A DNA stretch of 64,000 nucleotides from Synchiropus splendidus. Lineage: Eukaryota; Chordata; Actinopteri; Syngnathiformes; Callionymidae. The stretch is from the NCBI RefSeq assembly GCF_027744825.2, contig NC_071338.1, positions 31,583,001 through 31,647,000 on the forward strand, given 5' to 3'. Shown here piece by piece: positions 13,301 through 63,406 of the stretch. Both the position numbers and the translations under genes were made by a program. The notes beneath the pieces were generated by a model, which had not been told where the DNA came from, searched no databases, and saw nothing but the letters and a program-made list of their open reading frames with translations. The stretch's first letter is position 1, and every line of letters begins with the position of its first letter.

Positions 13301-15068
13301 AAACCCTTCGTCTTGGATTCTCTCGGTCCCGTGCTGCCATAGCAGCCAGTGGGGTGTCTGCGAGGGCGACCTGACCCAATGGCCCTATGAAAGGCCCATG
13401 AGTCCCAGCCATTAAAAAGGTGACGGAGATGCCCGCGGATGGCTTGTCAACAGAGGGTGTCGGGTTCCACGGTGCTGACAGAACCGTGCCTCTTATTGAG
13501 TGAACAGAAGAGCTAAACTGTTTACATCACTTCTACCTGGCAGGCAAGTGCCACTTAAAGTCAATTTTGTTGTCCTGGAGATTCTAGTGTGCCTCGGAGA
13601 AACCTCTGTGCCACGTCTGAGAGTGCAATATTTTTCTTGGCCTATATTTATATTCATATTTGTGAATTGTAAACTACACTTCCTGTTCCTGCCGGTGAAG
13701 CACCGCAAAGTAAATAATAATTTATCGATTGAATCCAAACGTACGTGTTTGAGATAGAGCCACCTTTGATGTATCATTCAGGGAAAAAGGTGTTTCGAAA
13801 ATCTGCACCTGCTCTCTGGCATCTGAACCATTAATGGATCCTCGGGAATAAATGTCATTAACTTTCGAGGCTTCGGCAGCCGTATGTGATTTTAAAAACT
13901 CCATCAGAGTGATTATTCCCCGTGTTCTTCCACTTACTCAGGGTAATTTCAACTGCCTTAAGATGGCGTTGATGAGCGAATCTTATTGCCTCAGCACCCT
14001 TCTGCTCCCCCCTCTTTTATTCTCCGTGACTTTAATGTCCGACTGCTGACATACAAATCCTTCCACGCCGCTGCACACACTTCATTTGTGGCGCTCCTCC
14101 TCCGTCCACACCGACCTCACTTCTGTCCTCACATCACCCTGCCCCCGGAATGTGTACCTCTGTCGTGACCCCGTCAAGACTGCCCTGAAAATGTTCCTGA
14201 AAGTTAAAACTGCGAGAGAAACAGGTGGCAGACGTTTGTGAAAAACCTTTAGGGAGATAGACTCAATAAATAACCCAGTAGAACATGGTTTCTACCCATG
14301 AAGTTACAAAAAAAGATGTATGTTTACAACGCATTTTCAAGTATAGCGAATGTTCAAGGAAATGTATTCACCAAAATGAATTGATAAATCAATAAATAAA
14401 TGAATAAAAAGAAAACAAATTGTAATTTTCTCGTGAAAATATTTTACTCTGTTTAACCGTAGCCTGCGACAAAGATGTAACACAGTTATTTGATTTTAAT
14501 GTCCAATAATACAACTGTGATATTTTAATATAGGGGGGATAAATGAATTTCTTTGTATTTAATATATTATAAAAATTAAAATAAATGAAAGATTTTTGTA
14601 CAGCACTTCCATAATGAAGGGAAGATTATAAGAAATGGACTCCACTTTATATGAAAGGACATTGTTTATATTAAAATCTAAATTAGACCCATCAAAAGAA
14701 ACGTTTCATGGAATTTTAATTACAACTGAAAAACTTTGACAATATAAATCGGATGAGTAAAATATGAAAAATGCTTTGTCAGGTTAAGATATTTTATAAT
14801 TTTAAAGATATGATCGATATGGTGACTGGTTTGACTCCAGCTTGACACAACTTGGAGTGACAATGGCTCCATCCTGTGAGGAGTTAGTCTCTTAGCAAGG
14901 GTTTTCTTCTGGCACTCCGGTTTACTTCCACAGTCAAAAAAGCCTGTTAAGGTGTGGTCGATGCTTGCGTGTGTGTGTTAAAGCATATCTATCCTAGTGA
15001 GGTCCAATTTGTGCGGAAACACCTCCTTGTGAGGCCTTAACTTCACAATATCCTGGTCATTATCACTG
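13301..15068. other. Intron 1 segment, no gene recognised
   Basis: It is AT-rich from about 14270 to 14830 with many short A/T runs. No domain-bearing frame or shared repeat is seen. Confidence 0.4.
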
Positions 15069-15290
15069 GGTTTCAGTTTGGTTCAGAGTTCTGGTTCAGG
15101 TTAGCCGTGTATTTTGGAAGGTTAGGTTTAGGGGTGCGCGGCTGGGGAAAGGTGGCGTGACACGCCTGTGTGTGAGTGGTCAGGAGAACCGCCCTAGGTT
15201 CCCCCTGCCCCTCACCCCATGTAGCTGGGATAGGCTCCAGCGCAACATGCGCCTGGAAGAAGTGGTGGAGAATGAAAGAGTGAAGGTGCC
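15069..15290. repeat. Tail of a fish-type LINE
   Basis: It contains ATGTAGCTGGGATAGGCTCC followed by a purine-rich GAAGAAGTGGTGGAGAATGA. I recognise this as the common 3' end of dispersed teleost LINEs (L2-like), from memory only. Confidence 0.5.
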
Positions 15291-15633
15291 ACACAGACTA
15301 AGATTAAGATTATGCCTAAGATTATGATCATGAAGAAGCATTATTGTCGTATTTCAGCACCACATCCTCACCGTCCTCTGGAGTTGAAGTCGTATCATCA
15401 AAGTTCAGCCGTCATGTTGAGGTGCAGAATAGACGGTAATAACATGTTGTGATGCGACGTCGGATGCCGCGAGCACAAGAACACAGAGAAAGTGAGAGAC
15501 AGAAAAAGCCCCGTGTGTTGTGTAATGGGATATCCAAGAGGAGGGGGCTGGTACGGAGCGTACGGCGCTCGCTGATGCACCTGAGAGTGAAGATGATGTG
15601 TTTATTTAGGCTGTGTTTGTCTTGCCTTCACAG

Positions 15634-53658
<38,025 letters not shown>

Positions 53659-54024
53659 CAACCGGTCACACGTCTCTCACCCACTTGGGGGGCATTTTTC
53701 ACCCCCCCACATTTCTTCCTTTGAAATGAACTTGTTTCATACGTGTACATATGAACACATGAATATAAATATATAAATATATGCTATATCCTTTGTTGTA
53801 CTTGACGTTCTCCCTGGTACTGAGAGAAGTTTTCGATTCCCACCTGGCCCGACATGACTCACTTCCGCTCAAGAGAGTCCGTAACGCTGGTGGGTGGAGA
53901 AACCAGGACACCGCAGTCAGGACGAGCGGAAGCCTCTAGGGGGCGCTCCAGAATCGACAGAGGAATCAGCCTTATAGAGCACATGTGTGGCTCTCTTGTA
54001 AACAACTTCCTGCTGTCTCAGGGT

Positions 54025-54098
<74 letters not shown>

Positions 54099-54477
54099 GA
54101 CGCATGCCTGTCTTAACAGTAGCTCACGTACTTGGACAAACCTCCAGGTGTCAGGTGCGAACTCTCAGGTGCCCGACGTGTTCAGGCACAGTGTTCTCTT
54201 GCCGAAAACACGACGGGGACGAACTCTATTGTATGTTTTTATTGTTTCAATATTGATGTGTATTCAGGTGAGAATTGTACGAACCAGCCTCTTTGATGAC
54301 TTTTTCACAGGGTGCTATTCATGGCTTCGGACGATTCCGGCACGATTGGGATATCGAGAAGCACAAGTTTTCAATTCTAATGGGGACCATCTAACATTTA
54401 TTACGACACTTTGGTGTTTGTTGGTAGTTTTCGTTTCACACAAGTTTAGTTTTCTTAAAATTTGGCCTAGAACTGAA
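53659..54477 (+). other. igdcc4 3' untranslated / downstream DNA with (AC)n
   Basis: It follows the igdcc4 stop. No AATAAA occurs nearby; AATATA-type A/T sequence lies at 53762-53785. An (AC)n microsatellite lies at 54025-54097. The true 3' end cannot be set from the sequence. Confidence 0.4.
54025..54097. repeat. (AC)n microsatellite
   Basis: About 36 uninterrupted AC units. Confidence 0.97.
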
Positions 54478-54479
54478 GT

Positions 54480-54597
54480 CGCTTTTAGGACCTGTAACGC
54501 ATTACTTCTTTTTCCATTCATTGTAATGGGAAAATCGATTCAGATTTCAAACTATTCTCTTCTCGAACGGCCGTCTGGAACGGATTGTGGTCGAGAA
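54480..54597 (+). mobile_element. Tigger/pogo-like element T4, right-end fragment
   Basis: Contains CCATTCATTGTAATGGGAAA and GGAACGGATTGTGGTCGAGA as in T1/T2. It stops abruptly where a MITE starts. Confidence 0.85.
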
Positions 54598-54770
54598 TGA
54601 TGAGGCTTCATGAAGCAGTGTCCTCACTTTCATATCCCACTCGGTTGCACTCTATGCTCTAAAGGTTTTGGATTTCAATAACCGTTTCAATGAAACTTAC
54701 GTTGTTTTTGAACTTAGAGCACCCCCAAAAGGAGACCACTGTTTCATGAAGCTTCATCAGCGATACACTA
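54598..54770. mobile_element. hAT-like palindromic MITE, copy 14, abutting T4
   Basis: GATGAGGCTTCATGAAGCAG at the left, TGTTTCATGAAGCTTCATCA and ATACACTA at the right. It begins exactly where the Tigger fragment's terminus should be. Confidence 0.85.
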
Positions 54771-56427
54771 CCTTTAATGGCAGTGATATTCACTGCTGTG
54801 GTCCAAAAGTGAAGTGGTCCAAAAGAAAAAAAAAAGAAAGAAAGAAAGAAAATGGCTGACGACGTACATGAAGTGAAACTCATTTTGTCATATTCTAAAT
54901 ACGCTCAGATCTTAGCACAAAAAAAACATATATAATATTAACAGTTTCTACAGATATTGGAAAACAAAAAAACTAGTTTTGGACACAGTTGGTCCAGCGC
55001 CACTAAAATTGGTGAGGGAGCACACTGGAAGACAAAGGTTGAGAGGAAAACATTTCAGGCTGAATCCTCCTGAAACTTAAAATTAGTCGCTGAACACATC
55101 ATTATTATTATTATTATTTATTGTTATTTCTGAGCTACAGCTGAGAAAACAATAACTGAGCGACTGACTATTTGAAAGCATTTTTCATAATTTTGGAGAA
55201 ATGAATATGGTGAAAAAGTTTAAGATCCAAACACCAACAAAATATAGCAGATAGTTTTATTCTCACTCGTGTATCAAGTGTCCAAATGATTCTTTTTAGC
55301 GTCTTTCTTTTTTGTCCAGTAACCAATAATTGGCTCCATAAGGCAACATATTAACCTTCATGATCTTGAAATAATGTGCTGCAGAATTGTGAATTGGTGA
55401 CTTTTGGCTGGTACAAACCTATTTCAAAGTGAACCGGGGGAAAAAAGTGATTGTGTTTCAAAAGAACGAGGCCGGAAAACTGGCCTGTTGTGATGATCTA
55501 TTTAATATTACAAAGGCGTCAGACAGACTGGTTCGCACAGTTCTCCTCCCAGTGAGCCAGCAGTGGTTTGTGCAGTGTCACTGGTGCATTCCTCCAACAA
55601 CGCTACCTCATTTCTTTTTCAGGACGGTTCCCTGTGTGGTTTAATATTTGACTTTTTTGATGGGATTTTTTTTTTTTTTTTCAATTTGACAACCTCTTGG
55701 CAGGAATTCTTGTCCGACGATGACCGTATCACTTTAATGCTATTCCAACTTCCTGGCAAGTCTCTGAGAGATTCAGTGGTTTCACATGGAAAACAAAGGG
55801 CCTGGTTGTCAAGCCAGCGCTGGGGGGTTCGCAGTACTGCAGTAGGAAGAGGACGGTGCTCGCGCCGGGTGGGTCGCTCTTTGTGTGTCGGATTGGAACT
55901 GTCTTTTTAATGCATGACTGAGTCTCACTTCAGTCGCCTCGCCATGTTTGAATATTCAACCGGCTCTGTCGTCCTGTTCACGGAACATAGAGCGTCGTGA
56001 TCTCGCAGTTATGATGTCGAATTAAAAAGCTTAAAGGCCCCATAGATTTCAGGTTTGTCCCGCCTGAATACTTCTGCTTTATGAGGTGCAGCAGATATAC
56101 ATCACCCCGAAAACTACAGCAGCTTAAACTGCAGTGAATTTGCAGCAAGATGCCAGGGGAAATGTATTTTGTTTACTCCAGATATTCAAACATTTGGCTT
56201 CAAAAGCATCACGTTCAGGAAGTGTAAATACACCCATGTGCAGTGAACCAAGGAGTCCATCTTGCATTAAATGCATCTTACACCAACCTGAGGGTTGTTA
56301 AACCTCAGTCCAGTCTGGGGAACAAAAAAGTTATTTTACTTAAATGAATCTCCAAACTGCACATTTTGTTTGCATCCACCACAATTCTCATTTTATTAGC
56401 ATCATTTAATTTAATGCCTTGGTCAAA
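54771..56427. other. Downstream DNA, no gene recognised
   Basis: (GAAA)n-like run at 54825-54850, (ATT)n at 55101-55118 and a poly(T) at 55665-55681. No domain-bearing frame. Confidence 0.4.
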
Positions 56428-56648
56428 CTACGAAGCTTCATGAAGTGTCATCTCCACTTATGGACTGAAGTAGATGGCACCAAGTGAGCCATCATTTCCA
56501 GAACCCACTAGATGGCACCCTCTGAACTGATGTTTTCAGATTTGATCAATCAGTTAAATGGAACCTCGCATCATTTTTAGACCGAGAGCGCCACCTACTG
56601 AGCTCAGAAAAAAGAGGACACTGTTTCATGAAGCCTCATCACGAACCC
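56428..56648. mobile_element. hAT-like palindromic MITE, copy 15, with partial left-arm duplication
   Basis: The left arm has two motif blocks: AGTAGATGGCACC near 56469 and CCACTAGATGGCACC near 56506. The right arm has GAGAGCGCCACCTACTGAGC and ACTGTTTCATGAAGCCTCAT. Confidence 0.82.
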
Positions 56649-57916
56649 AGGGTCTCAAAAACACAGCAACTGAGAGGTTTTGCAAAACAATTTACACCAC
56701 ACAGAAACTGGAATCTGTGGGCCCTTCAGGTGACTAAAGCATCATTTCATATGTGACTCTGGACGGCATCACTGAAACGCAGAGGCAACGTCTGGAAGAC
56801 CATTCCACGACAGCATAGCGACATACCTCAGCGGTCCTCGGCAGTCGACCTGTCGACAAGTGCGATCGCCGCAAAGTGTTCCTGCGACTCAGTTCAAATG
56901 TAGCTTCGGGTCATGTGGTCTGTGGATCCTTCAGGCGCTTTACATTCCTGCGTCGACCTCTGCGAACTCTCCGACCTGGCGACGAAGACGATGATAGTTG
57001 AAGCCTCACCGAATGTCTTTTTTTTTTAACTTGTGGTTTTTCAATAATCGTTTTGTAGTTTTTGTATGCAAAGACTGTGTTGACGGTGCGTTTACAAGGA
57101 CGGCAATATCACCAGTTCCCGGTGTAGCCTCTTTAGCTTGTTAGCTTTGGAGTCTGAAATCGTTTGCCTTGTTTCACTGTAAAACATGCTGAACTCTGTA
57201 GCGCATTTTATTGTTTCTGACCGCAGACTCTCGGTAGAAAGTATGTCGACATTCTCCTCGCTCTCCTTCACAGTTCTGACTGAGTCCAGTCAGGAAGTCA
57301 GCTTCCAATATCCAGGGTAAAAAAAGAAGGTCAAGAAAAGAAGGAAATATGGAGTTTTTCTTTTCAGATTTTGAGACAACAGAGACGGAAAATTACACAC
57401 CTTGACAGCGCTTTGTGAACCCGCCATTTTCAACGTCTTTATCCAAAGTAAATACAGAGTTGTCAAGTCAAAGATTAGAATCGACACTTGACAATGACCC
57501 TCGTACAAGAGTTTTATAGCATTCGTTTATTTTATCTGAACACAGTGATTTTGTGGACAAACCAGTATTCAACAGTTTCTGTGTGACTGCAGTAAAATAT
57601 TTGATAAGAAACAAAGAGTGTGGAACTGTGATCTGCAGTCTTTGGGTTCTCCATGAACAAGGATGTTCTTTAAATAGTTAACTGGAAAAATCTTTTTTTT
57701 TTTTTTTTTTTTTTTTGAGGGAGGGTCTCCCTTTTCTCAGATACTTTTGGCCCAAACTTTGTTGCAAACCTTGGACCACCGCCAGCTTGGTAAACTCAGA
57801 CTCAAATTCTTGTCATTTGTTTGAATTAAATGACTGCAAGGCTCTTGTGGAGAACAAAGTCTTTGGCTCCTGTAGTTGGTGGATATCTCGACCTTGTTTT
57901 GCAGTATGCGTCGGCA
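56649..57916. other. Downstream DNA, no gene recognised
   Basis: Poly(T) of about 26 bases at 57691-57716. Otherwise unique-looking. Confidence 0.4.
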
Positions 57917-58112
57917 TGATGGGCCGATGAGGCTTCATGAAACAGTGTCCTTATTTTCGGTGCCCACTAGAGGGCGCTCTCTGCTCATAAGTCTTTGGAT
58001 TTGAACAACCATTTCAATGAAACGTCATGTCACATTTAAACTGAGAGCGCCACCTACTGAGCTCTGATAATCAAGACACTGTTTCATGAAGCCTCATCTG
58101 TCCCTCTCTAAG
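57917..58112. mobile_element. hAT-like palindromic MITE, copy 16 (best CTCF-like match)
   Basis: Left motif CCACTAGAGGGCGCTC (57964-57979). Right arm GAGAGCGCCACCTACTGA (58043-58060). Terminal GATGAGGCTTCATGAAACAG and CTGTTTCATGAAGCCTCATC are intact. Confidence 0.9.
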
Positions 58113-58632
58113 TCCCCTTTCTACCTTGGTATGACTCGGTCATCCAGCTGGAAAACCAAAACATTTGACCTCTAGCATGAGATCATTCCTCCAGTCTGTT
58201 ATGCCATGTTTCTAAAGTCATCTAAACCAGTTTTATAGCTGCCCAAATGGGACACTAGCTATCGGTGTAGTTCGAGCCTTCCGATGACTGATGTCTGACG
58301 TTGGTCCAAAATCTGATTTTGACCGGTGAGAGACCTGGGTCCACTGACACAGCATTCGGTGTTTGTGGTCTTTTTCTCAGTCAATTTGTCAAAATATACT
58401 TCAGTTATCGTGTGTTGACAAGTACCAGACAACAGTCTTTGCTCAGTGAAGGTGCCACCTTGAAACCTTGCTGCTGCAGGAGAAAGAGAAGACAAATGGT
58501 TTTCTCTTCAGAGTAGATGGGAAAAGACCCAACTCACTTTGTAAAAAGTTCGAGTGGAAGATTCCAGCAACATCTTCGAGCGTCAACCTGTGGTCAGTGG
58601 TGGACCTGGCCGGAAGAGGCAAAGCATTGGCG

Positions 58633-58810
58633 GCTAATGATGAGGCTTCATGAAACAGTGCCCTCTTTTTCAGAGCCCAGCAGGTGGTGCTCTTGGTTTA
58701 GAAATGAAGTGAGGTTCCATTGGAATGGTTGTTTAAATCCGAAGGTGTTGGAGCAGAGAGTGCCATCTAGTGGACAATGAGGGCTCTTCATGAGGCCCAT
58801 GAGCACGGCT
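58633..58810. mobile_element. hAT-like palindromic MITE, copy 17
   Basis: GATGAGGCTTCATGAAACAG and CCAGCAGGTGGTGCTC at the left, AGAGTGCCATCTAGTGG at the right, then an eroded end (CTTCATGAGGCCCATGAGC). Confidence 0.85.
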
Positions 58811-59777
58811 TCAGCCCAGTAATTCAGTTCTGAACTGAACGTCTCCCTGGTTGATGTCGGATTTTGGACCTCTGTTGTCAAACACCGCAATACTGTTCTA
58901 CACTACATTTCATAATCTGCAAGTGCCAAATATCGACGTATGCATTCGTCTTCACGACAGGACCAGCCCTGACTCAACAGTGAAGGTCACTGGAAGTCAT
59001 CATCTTCGATCAGCTCTTGTCAAACGCATCTGCCGATTCCGATAAATTGCCTCTTCCGCCCGTCGACAGTGCGGGGCGAGGAAAGGAAAAACGCTTCCCT
59101 GGAACGCTCATACCTCTCCGTGCAGGACTTTATCTACTCAGGGGTCACGTTTGTTTTCCCATATCCTCGTGAACTATCACGCCAGCAGATCTGACTGAAG
59201 ATTTTTTTGTTGAGAAGCAAACTCATCCGATCTCTTCAGGGGAATTCTTAGAAGATCTATTTTCTGTTTTTGGATAACAATGTAAATTCAGGTTCTTTGT
59301 TGTGAGACTCTGTATCCAGCAACGTTTCCTCTGGTGTTCTCTGCATGTACAAACCGAATCAGACGGTCTCACATCTCAAGTCGTCTCGTGCCAAACTGGT
59401 CCTTCAACAAGTCACGGAGTTCTGACCACCGTGTGTACATTTCCAGCTGCCACAGACGTGTATAATGATGTTCGTCATGACGACCCTTGCCGTGATTTGT
59501 GGTAGAATACTTGCTTGTTAACAGGGTTCTTAGTGTCTGGCTTTTTTATGGAACACTTTTCACTGTGGTACCAAATGTAACACGCGGGAGTTACTGCAAG
59601 TCACATGTGTGTGGGAACATCACATCTGTAAATAAACATTGATGGAAAACGAGGTGAGTTGCTGAAGTTCCTCTTGATGAGAAACAAGACTTTATTATTC
59701 ACAATTACATTTTCTTTGGTTTTTGTTGTTGTGACGATCGTAAATATTTGATTTCCTCTAAAGGTTTCTATATATAC
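58811..59777. other. Downstream DNA with one AATAAA
   Basis: AATAAA at 59631-59636 on the + strand is a possible distal polyadenylation signal for igdcc4, about 6 kb after the stop, but no other support exists. No coding frame recognised. Confidence 0.25.
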
Positions 59778-59810
59778 TCAGTAGGTGGCACTCTTTGTCT
59801 ATCAACTGAT

Positions 59811-59812
<2 letters not shown>

Positions 59813-59870
<58 letters not shown>
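59813..59870. repeat. (TA)n microsatellite inside a MITE fragment
   Basis: About 28 TA units directly follow CTCAGTAGGTGGCACTCTTT...GATGTGA, the left-arm motif of the hAT-like MITE. Confidence 0.9.
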
Positions 59871-59873
<3 letters not shown>

Positions 59874-59964
59874 CCAGAAGGCACAGGAGTCAGAGTCTGA
59901 AGAGTCAGAGATGAAGATACTGAGGTGGTCATCGGGGGTGACATTGAAGGAGAAGATCAGAAAT

Positions 59965-61006
59965 TAGTGCTGTCAGTCGATTAAAAAAAATTAATTGAAT
60001 TAATCGCATGTTTATGTCATATCTGCTAAAGGTCTCCTGATAAAGAATGTGAGTTCTAGGATATTAAAACATTGTAGTGCCTGACTAGTCAGTTGAATAC
60101 AGTGAGAAGAGAAGATTTGAAATCCAGTGTTTTATTGCTGAACTGTGCTTCATCAATGAAATCCAAAAGTAAAGGTCGAGCACATCCACAGAGCAGTGAG
60201 GCCAGGTGCATGGTTCAAGGATGTCAAACACATACAGCAGTACAGTGAAATAAATACAATAAAGCTGTCTTCAAACATGTCAAACACATACAGCGATACA
60301 GTGAAATAAATACAATAAAGCTGCCTTCAAACATGTCAAACACATACAGCGATACAGTGAAATAAATACAATAAAGCTGTCTTCAAACATGTCAAACACA
60401 TACAGCAATACAGTGAAATAAATACAATAAAGCTGTCTTCAAACATGTCAAACACATACAGCAATACAGTGAAATAAATACAATAAAGCTGTCTTCAAAC
60501 ATGTCAAACACATACAGCAATACAGTGAGATAAATACAATAAAGCTGTCTTCAAACATGTCAAACACATACAGCAATACAGTGAAATAAATACAATAAAG
60601 CTGTCTTCAAACATGTCAAACACATACAGCAATACAGTGAAATAAATACAATAAAGCTGTCTTCAAACATGTCAAACAAATACAGCAATACAGTGAAATA
60701 AATACAATAAAGCTGGCTTCAAACATGTCAAACAAATACAGCAATACAGTGAAATAAATACAATAAAGCTGTCTTCAAACATGTCAAACACATACAGCAA
60801 TACAGTGAGATAAATACAATAAAGCTGCCTTCAAACATGTCAAAGACATACAGCAATACAGTGAAATAAATACAATAAGGCTGTTTTCAAAAATATCATT
60901 AAAATACAGCGATTCTGTGAAATAAATAAAATTCAGAAATAAACTAAGGCTGTGTCAAATAGGCACTAAAGCTCAATATAAAACGGGCGTTAAAATGACA
61001 GCACTA
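59965..61006. mobile_element. hAT-like element filled with a 56-bp satellite
   Basis: The left end TAGTGCTGTCAGTCGATTAA and the right end TTAAAATGACAGCACTA are inverted copies. AGAAATTAGTGC occurs at both borders (59959-59970, 61006-61017); the target duplication overlaps the terminal bases, so the exact border is uncertain by a few bases. No transposase. Confidence 0.75.
60218..60946. repeat. 56-bp tandem repeat, about 13 units
   Basis: ATGTCAAACACATACAGCAA recurs every 56 bp (unit starts near 60275, 60331, 60387 and so on to 60835). The first and last units are diverged. Units differ by only a few bases. Confidence 0.97.
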
Positions 61007-61150
61007 GAAATTAGTGCAGAAGCTTGGAGACACCAGATGGTTTGGTGGAGGTGAGAGACAGAGAGAGAAAGACTGTTGGAGGTGAAGGAGAGGAGGACGA
61101 CAAATGAGGTGTATGAAGGAAGGACCAGAGGACGATGAAGGTGAGCTCAG

Positions 61151-63226
61151 ACAGTGTGTTTGCTGTGGAGAACTCTGCTGGGAAAAGTGTTAAACACACT
61201 TTCCATTCAAAAAATATGAAATCTAATTCAAGTGAACCAGAACATACAGGGTCAGAATAATGCAAACACCTTAAATGGTGTCCAACCCCTGCAGAAAAAT
61301 AGCCTAGAAAAAGGGTAGATGCTTTCAAACAGTGATGATTTTCAGAGCTCACTAGGTGGCGCTGTCTGTCTAAAAGTGAAGCATCTTCGGGGGATAGGAC
61401 TTGCATTATCAGGCCATCACAACCAACAAGCTTCTCTAGCTCTGTGAAAAATAAAAAGGACCAAATTGCAAAAAGAAAAAAAAAAAAAGATGTTATTGAT
61501 GTTATTTTCTCATGTGGTCGCCGGGGGCTGGAGCCGATCTCAGGTCCGAGCGGCAGGGGGCGCCCTAAACTGGAGGCCGACACAGCCAATCGTTCCAAAA
61601 AAATATGTATGAAATATATCACAATATATAAGATATTTTGGAATTGACCTGCGAGCGCAACAGCGTGATTATACACAGCGCATATTTGAGTGTGTCGTTG
61701 TCATGGTGTGATTTTAGAATCGGCCACAGGAGGGCAGTGTGGTCCCAGCAAGGAAGCGCGCGCACGGTGCCGCTCCCTCTGCTGACAGTGAATAACAAAA
61801 CACTTGGAGAGGCTGAGACTGATCAGTCCGTGACATCACGTGACAGAAGCCGCTCCTGCCGCTGAGGTGATCAGAGTCATCACCAGCGTCTTCACCGCCG
61901 CTGGATCTCGGGCGCCCCCTACAGGAGGCTGGCGGTCAGTGTCAGGTGAGGTCTGCACCGATGAGGCGGCTCACTGGGGAAACACTTCAACACTACGCTA
62001 CAGTCCCCACCTGCACCTCAGCTGGACCTCCCTCCGTGACCGAACACATTAGAAGAGCTGGACTCACAGATCGAGTCTCATTACAAACAGACGGGGAACA
62101 AAGATGTAAAGCCTCTGTCGTGGAGCAGAACTGGTGAATGAGAGTTTCATCTCTGGTCAGATCAGGTCATCGAGGGGTCGTGGAGGTTCCCCAGCCGGTC
62201 CGCACGTGAGTCGTCGCATTAAAGGAAGACAGAACACATGTCGGGACTCAAGTGAGTCCAGGTCAAGTCAAGTTTGTTTTACTGAATAAACCGTCGACGC
62301 TCATTTGAAGTATCAATGGTCTGGTCATTTGCCATCACACCACCTTCTCTTGCACCTCCTCTGTTGAGACAACCATTTTCTTCATATGAATAAAAAATAA
62401 TAATAAATATACAAGGAAGAAGAAATCTATGAATATAATACTCAGACATCAAGTAGACACTCAAAAAAGAGAAACTGCTAAGCCTGATCCAAAGTGGACG
62501 TGAGTGTTCATAATGGAAAAATTATTATGAATATTATTTTGCATTATATTGCTGTGGAAGAGGATGCGCAGAACTTTCATCAGAACTTATTTATTGATGG
62601 CAACACACACAGTTTTCAGAACGTTACCTTGAAAAGCTTCCTCTCTCACACACACACACACAAAAATACTTGAGCACAAACTGAAATAGCACACAAACTC
62701 AAAATAAAATGGCAAAAAATTATTCACAGCCTTAAACATTACTGTCGGTTTTTCTTGTTACGTGACTGTAAATAACGGTCCAATAACGTGAGCAACTCGT
62801 TGCTCGAAGCACTAGATATAGTCAATGTATTCGGCTCGTTCACAGCTAATAAATTCACATAAACAAGGGGAAAGAAAAGTCCAAGTGAATTTGAGGATCT
62901 TATTTGAGAAGGAGGACATGAGGTTTGTAGGTTTGAAAGAAGAGGAAGCAGAGGACAGGGGGAGATAGAGGAGGAGGATCCGCTGTGGCCACCTCTGAAG
63001 GGAGAAGCTGAAAGAGAAAGAAGAAGAAGAGGAGATTTGAGAGGGAAAAAGTGGCTTTTAGATGGACGGACAGAAGGATGGTCTCACTGGTGGAGGTCAT
63101 GTCATGTGACTCGTCCGAGAGCTTCTCAACTTGCTGTATTTTCATCCATTCCTGGAATGCATCACTTCTCTATGACCTTAGAGTAACATGTGTAGCACCA
63201 TTCCTGTTGACCCCGTTACTTGCTGC
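61151..63226. other. Downstream DNA, no gene recognised
   Basis: A MITE fragment at about 61335-61365 (CTCACTAGGTGGCGCTG). A possible LINE tail at 61510-61570 (GGGGGCTGGAGCCGATCTCA). The 221-codon - strand frame 61011-61676 is made of repeat sequence. Short (CA)n at 62647-62662. Confidence 0.4.
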
Positions 63227-63406
63227 TAGTGATGGGCTGATGAGGCTTCATGAAACAGTGTCCTCATGTCAGAGCCCTCTAGATGGCTCTCTCTGCTCAA
63301 AAACCTTTGGGTTTGAACAACTGTTTAAATGAATCCTCACATCATTTTTAAACCTTCAGCGCCACCTACTGACACTGTCTCATGAAACCTCATCAGCCCT
63401 TGTATC
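63227..63406. mobile_element. hAT-like palindromic MITE, copy 18
   Basis: It starts TAGTGATGGGCTGATGAGGC. The right arm is CAGCGCCACCTACTGAC and TCATGAAACCTCATCAGCCC. Confidence 0.9.

Larger units (their letters stand above)
59876..61150 (+). pseudogene. LINE C-terminal fragment split by a hAT-like insertion
   Basis: The left part, 59876-59967 (GAAGAGTCAGAGATGAAGAT, GGAGAAGATCAGAAATTAG), and the right part from 61007 (GAAATTAGTGCAGAAGCTTG, AGATGGTTTGGTGGAGGTGA) join into the usual '...EKIRNE...RWFGH...' region of a LINE. The insert occupies 59968-61006. Confidence 0.6.

Noticed and set aside
53854..54600. 248-codon open frame with a (TH)n stretch
   Set aside because: It spans an (AC)n microsatellite and a Tigger fragment after the igdcc4 stop.
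60218..60946. Evenly spaced repeats that could suggest a CRISPR array
   Set aside because: The 56-bp units are contiguous with no unique spacers, and the DNA is vertebrate.
61011..61676. 221-codon open frame on the - strand
   Set aside because: It runs across the LINE fragment and MITE debris; the hydrophobic and Ser-rich parts come from simple sequence.
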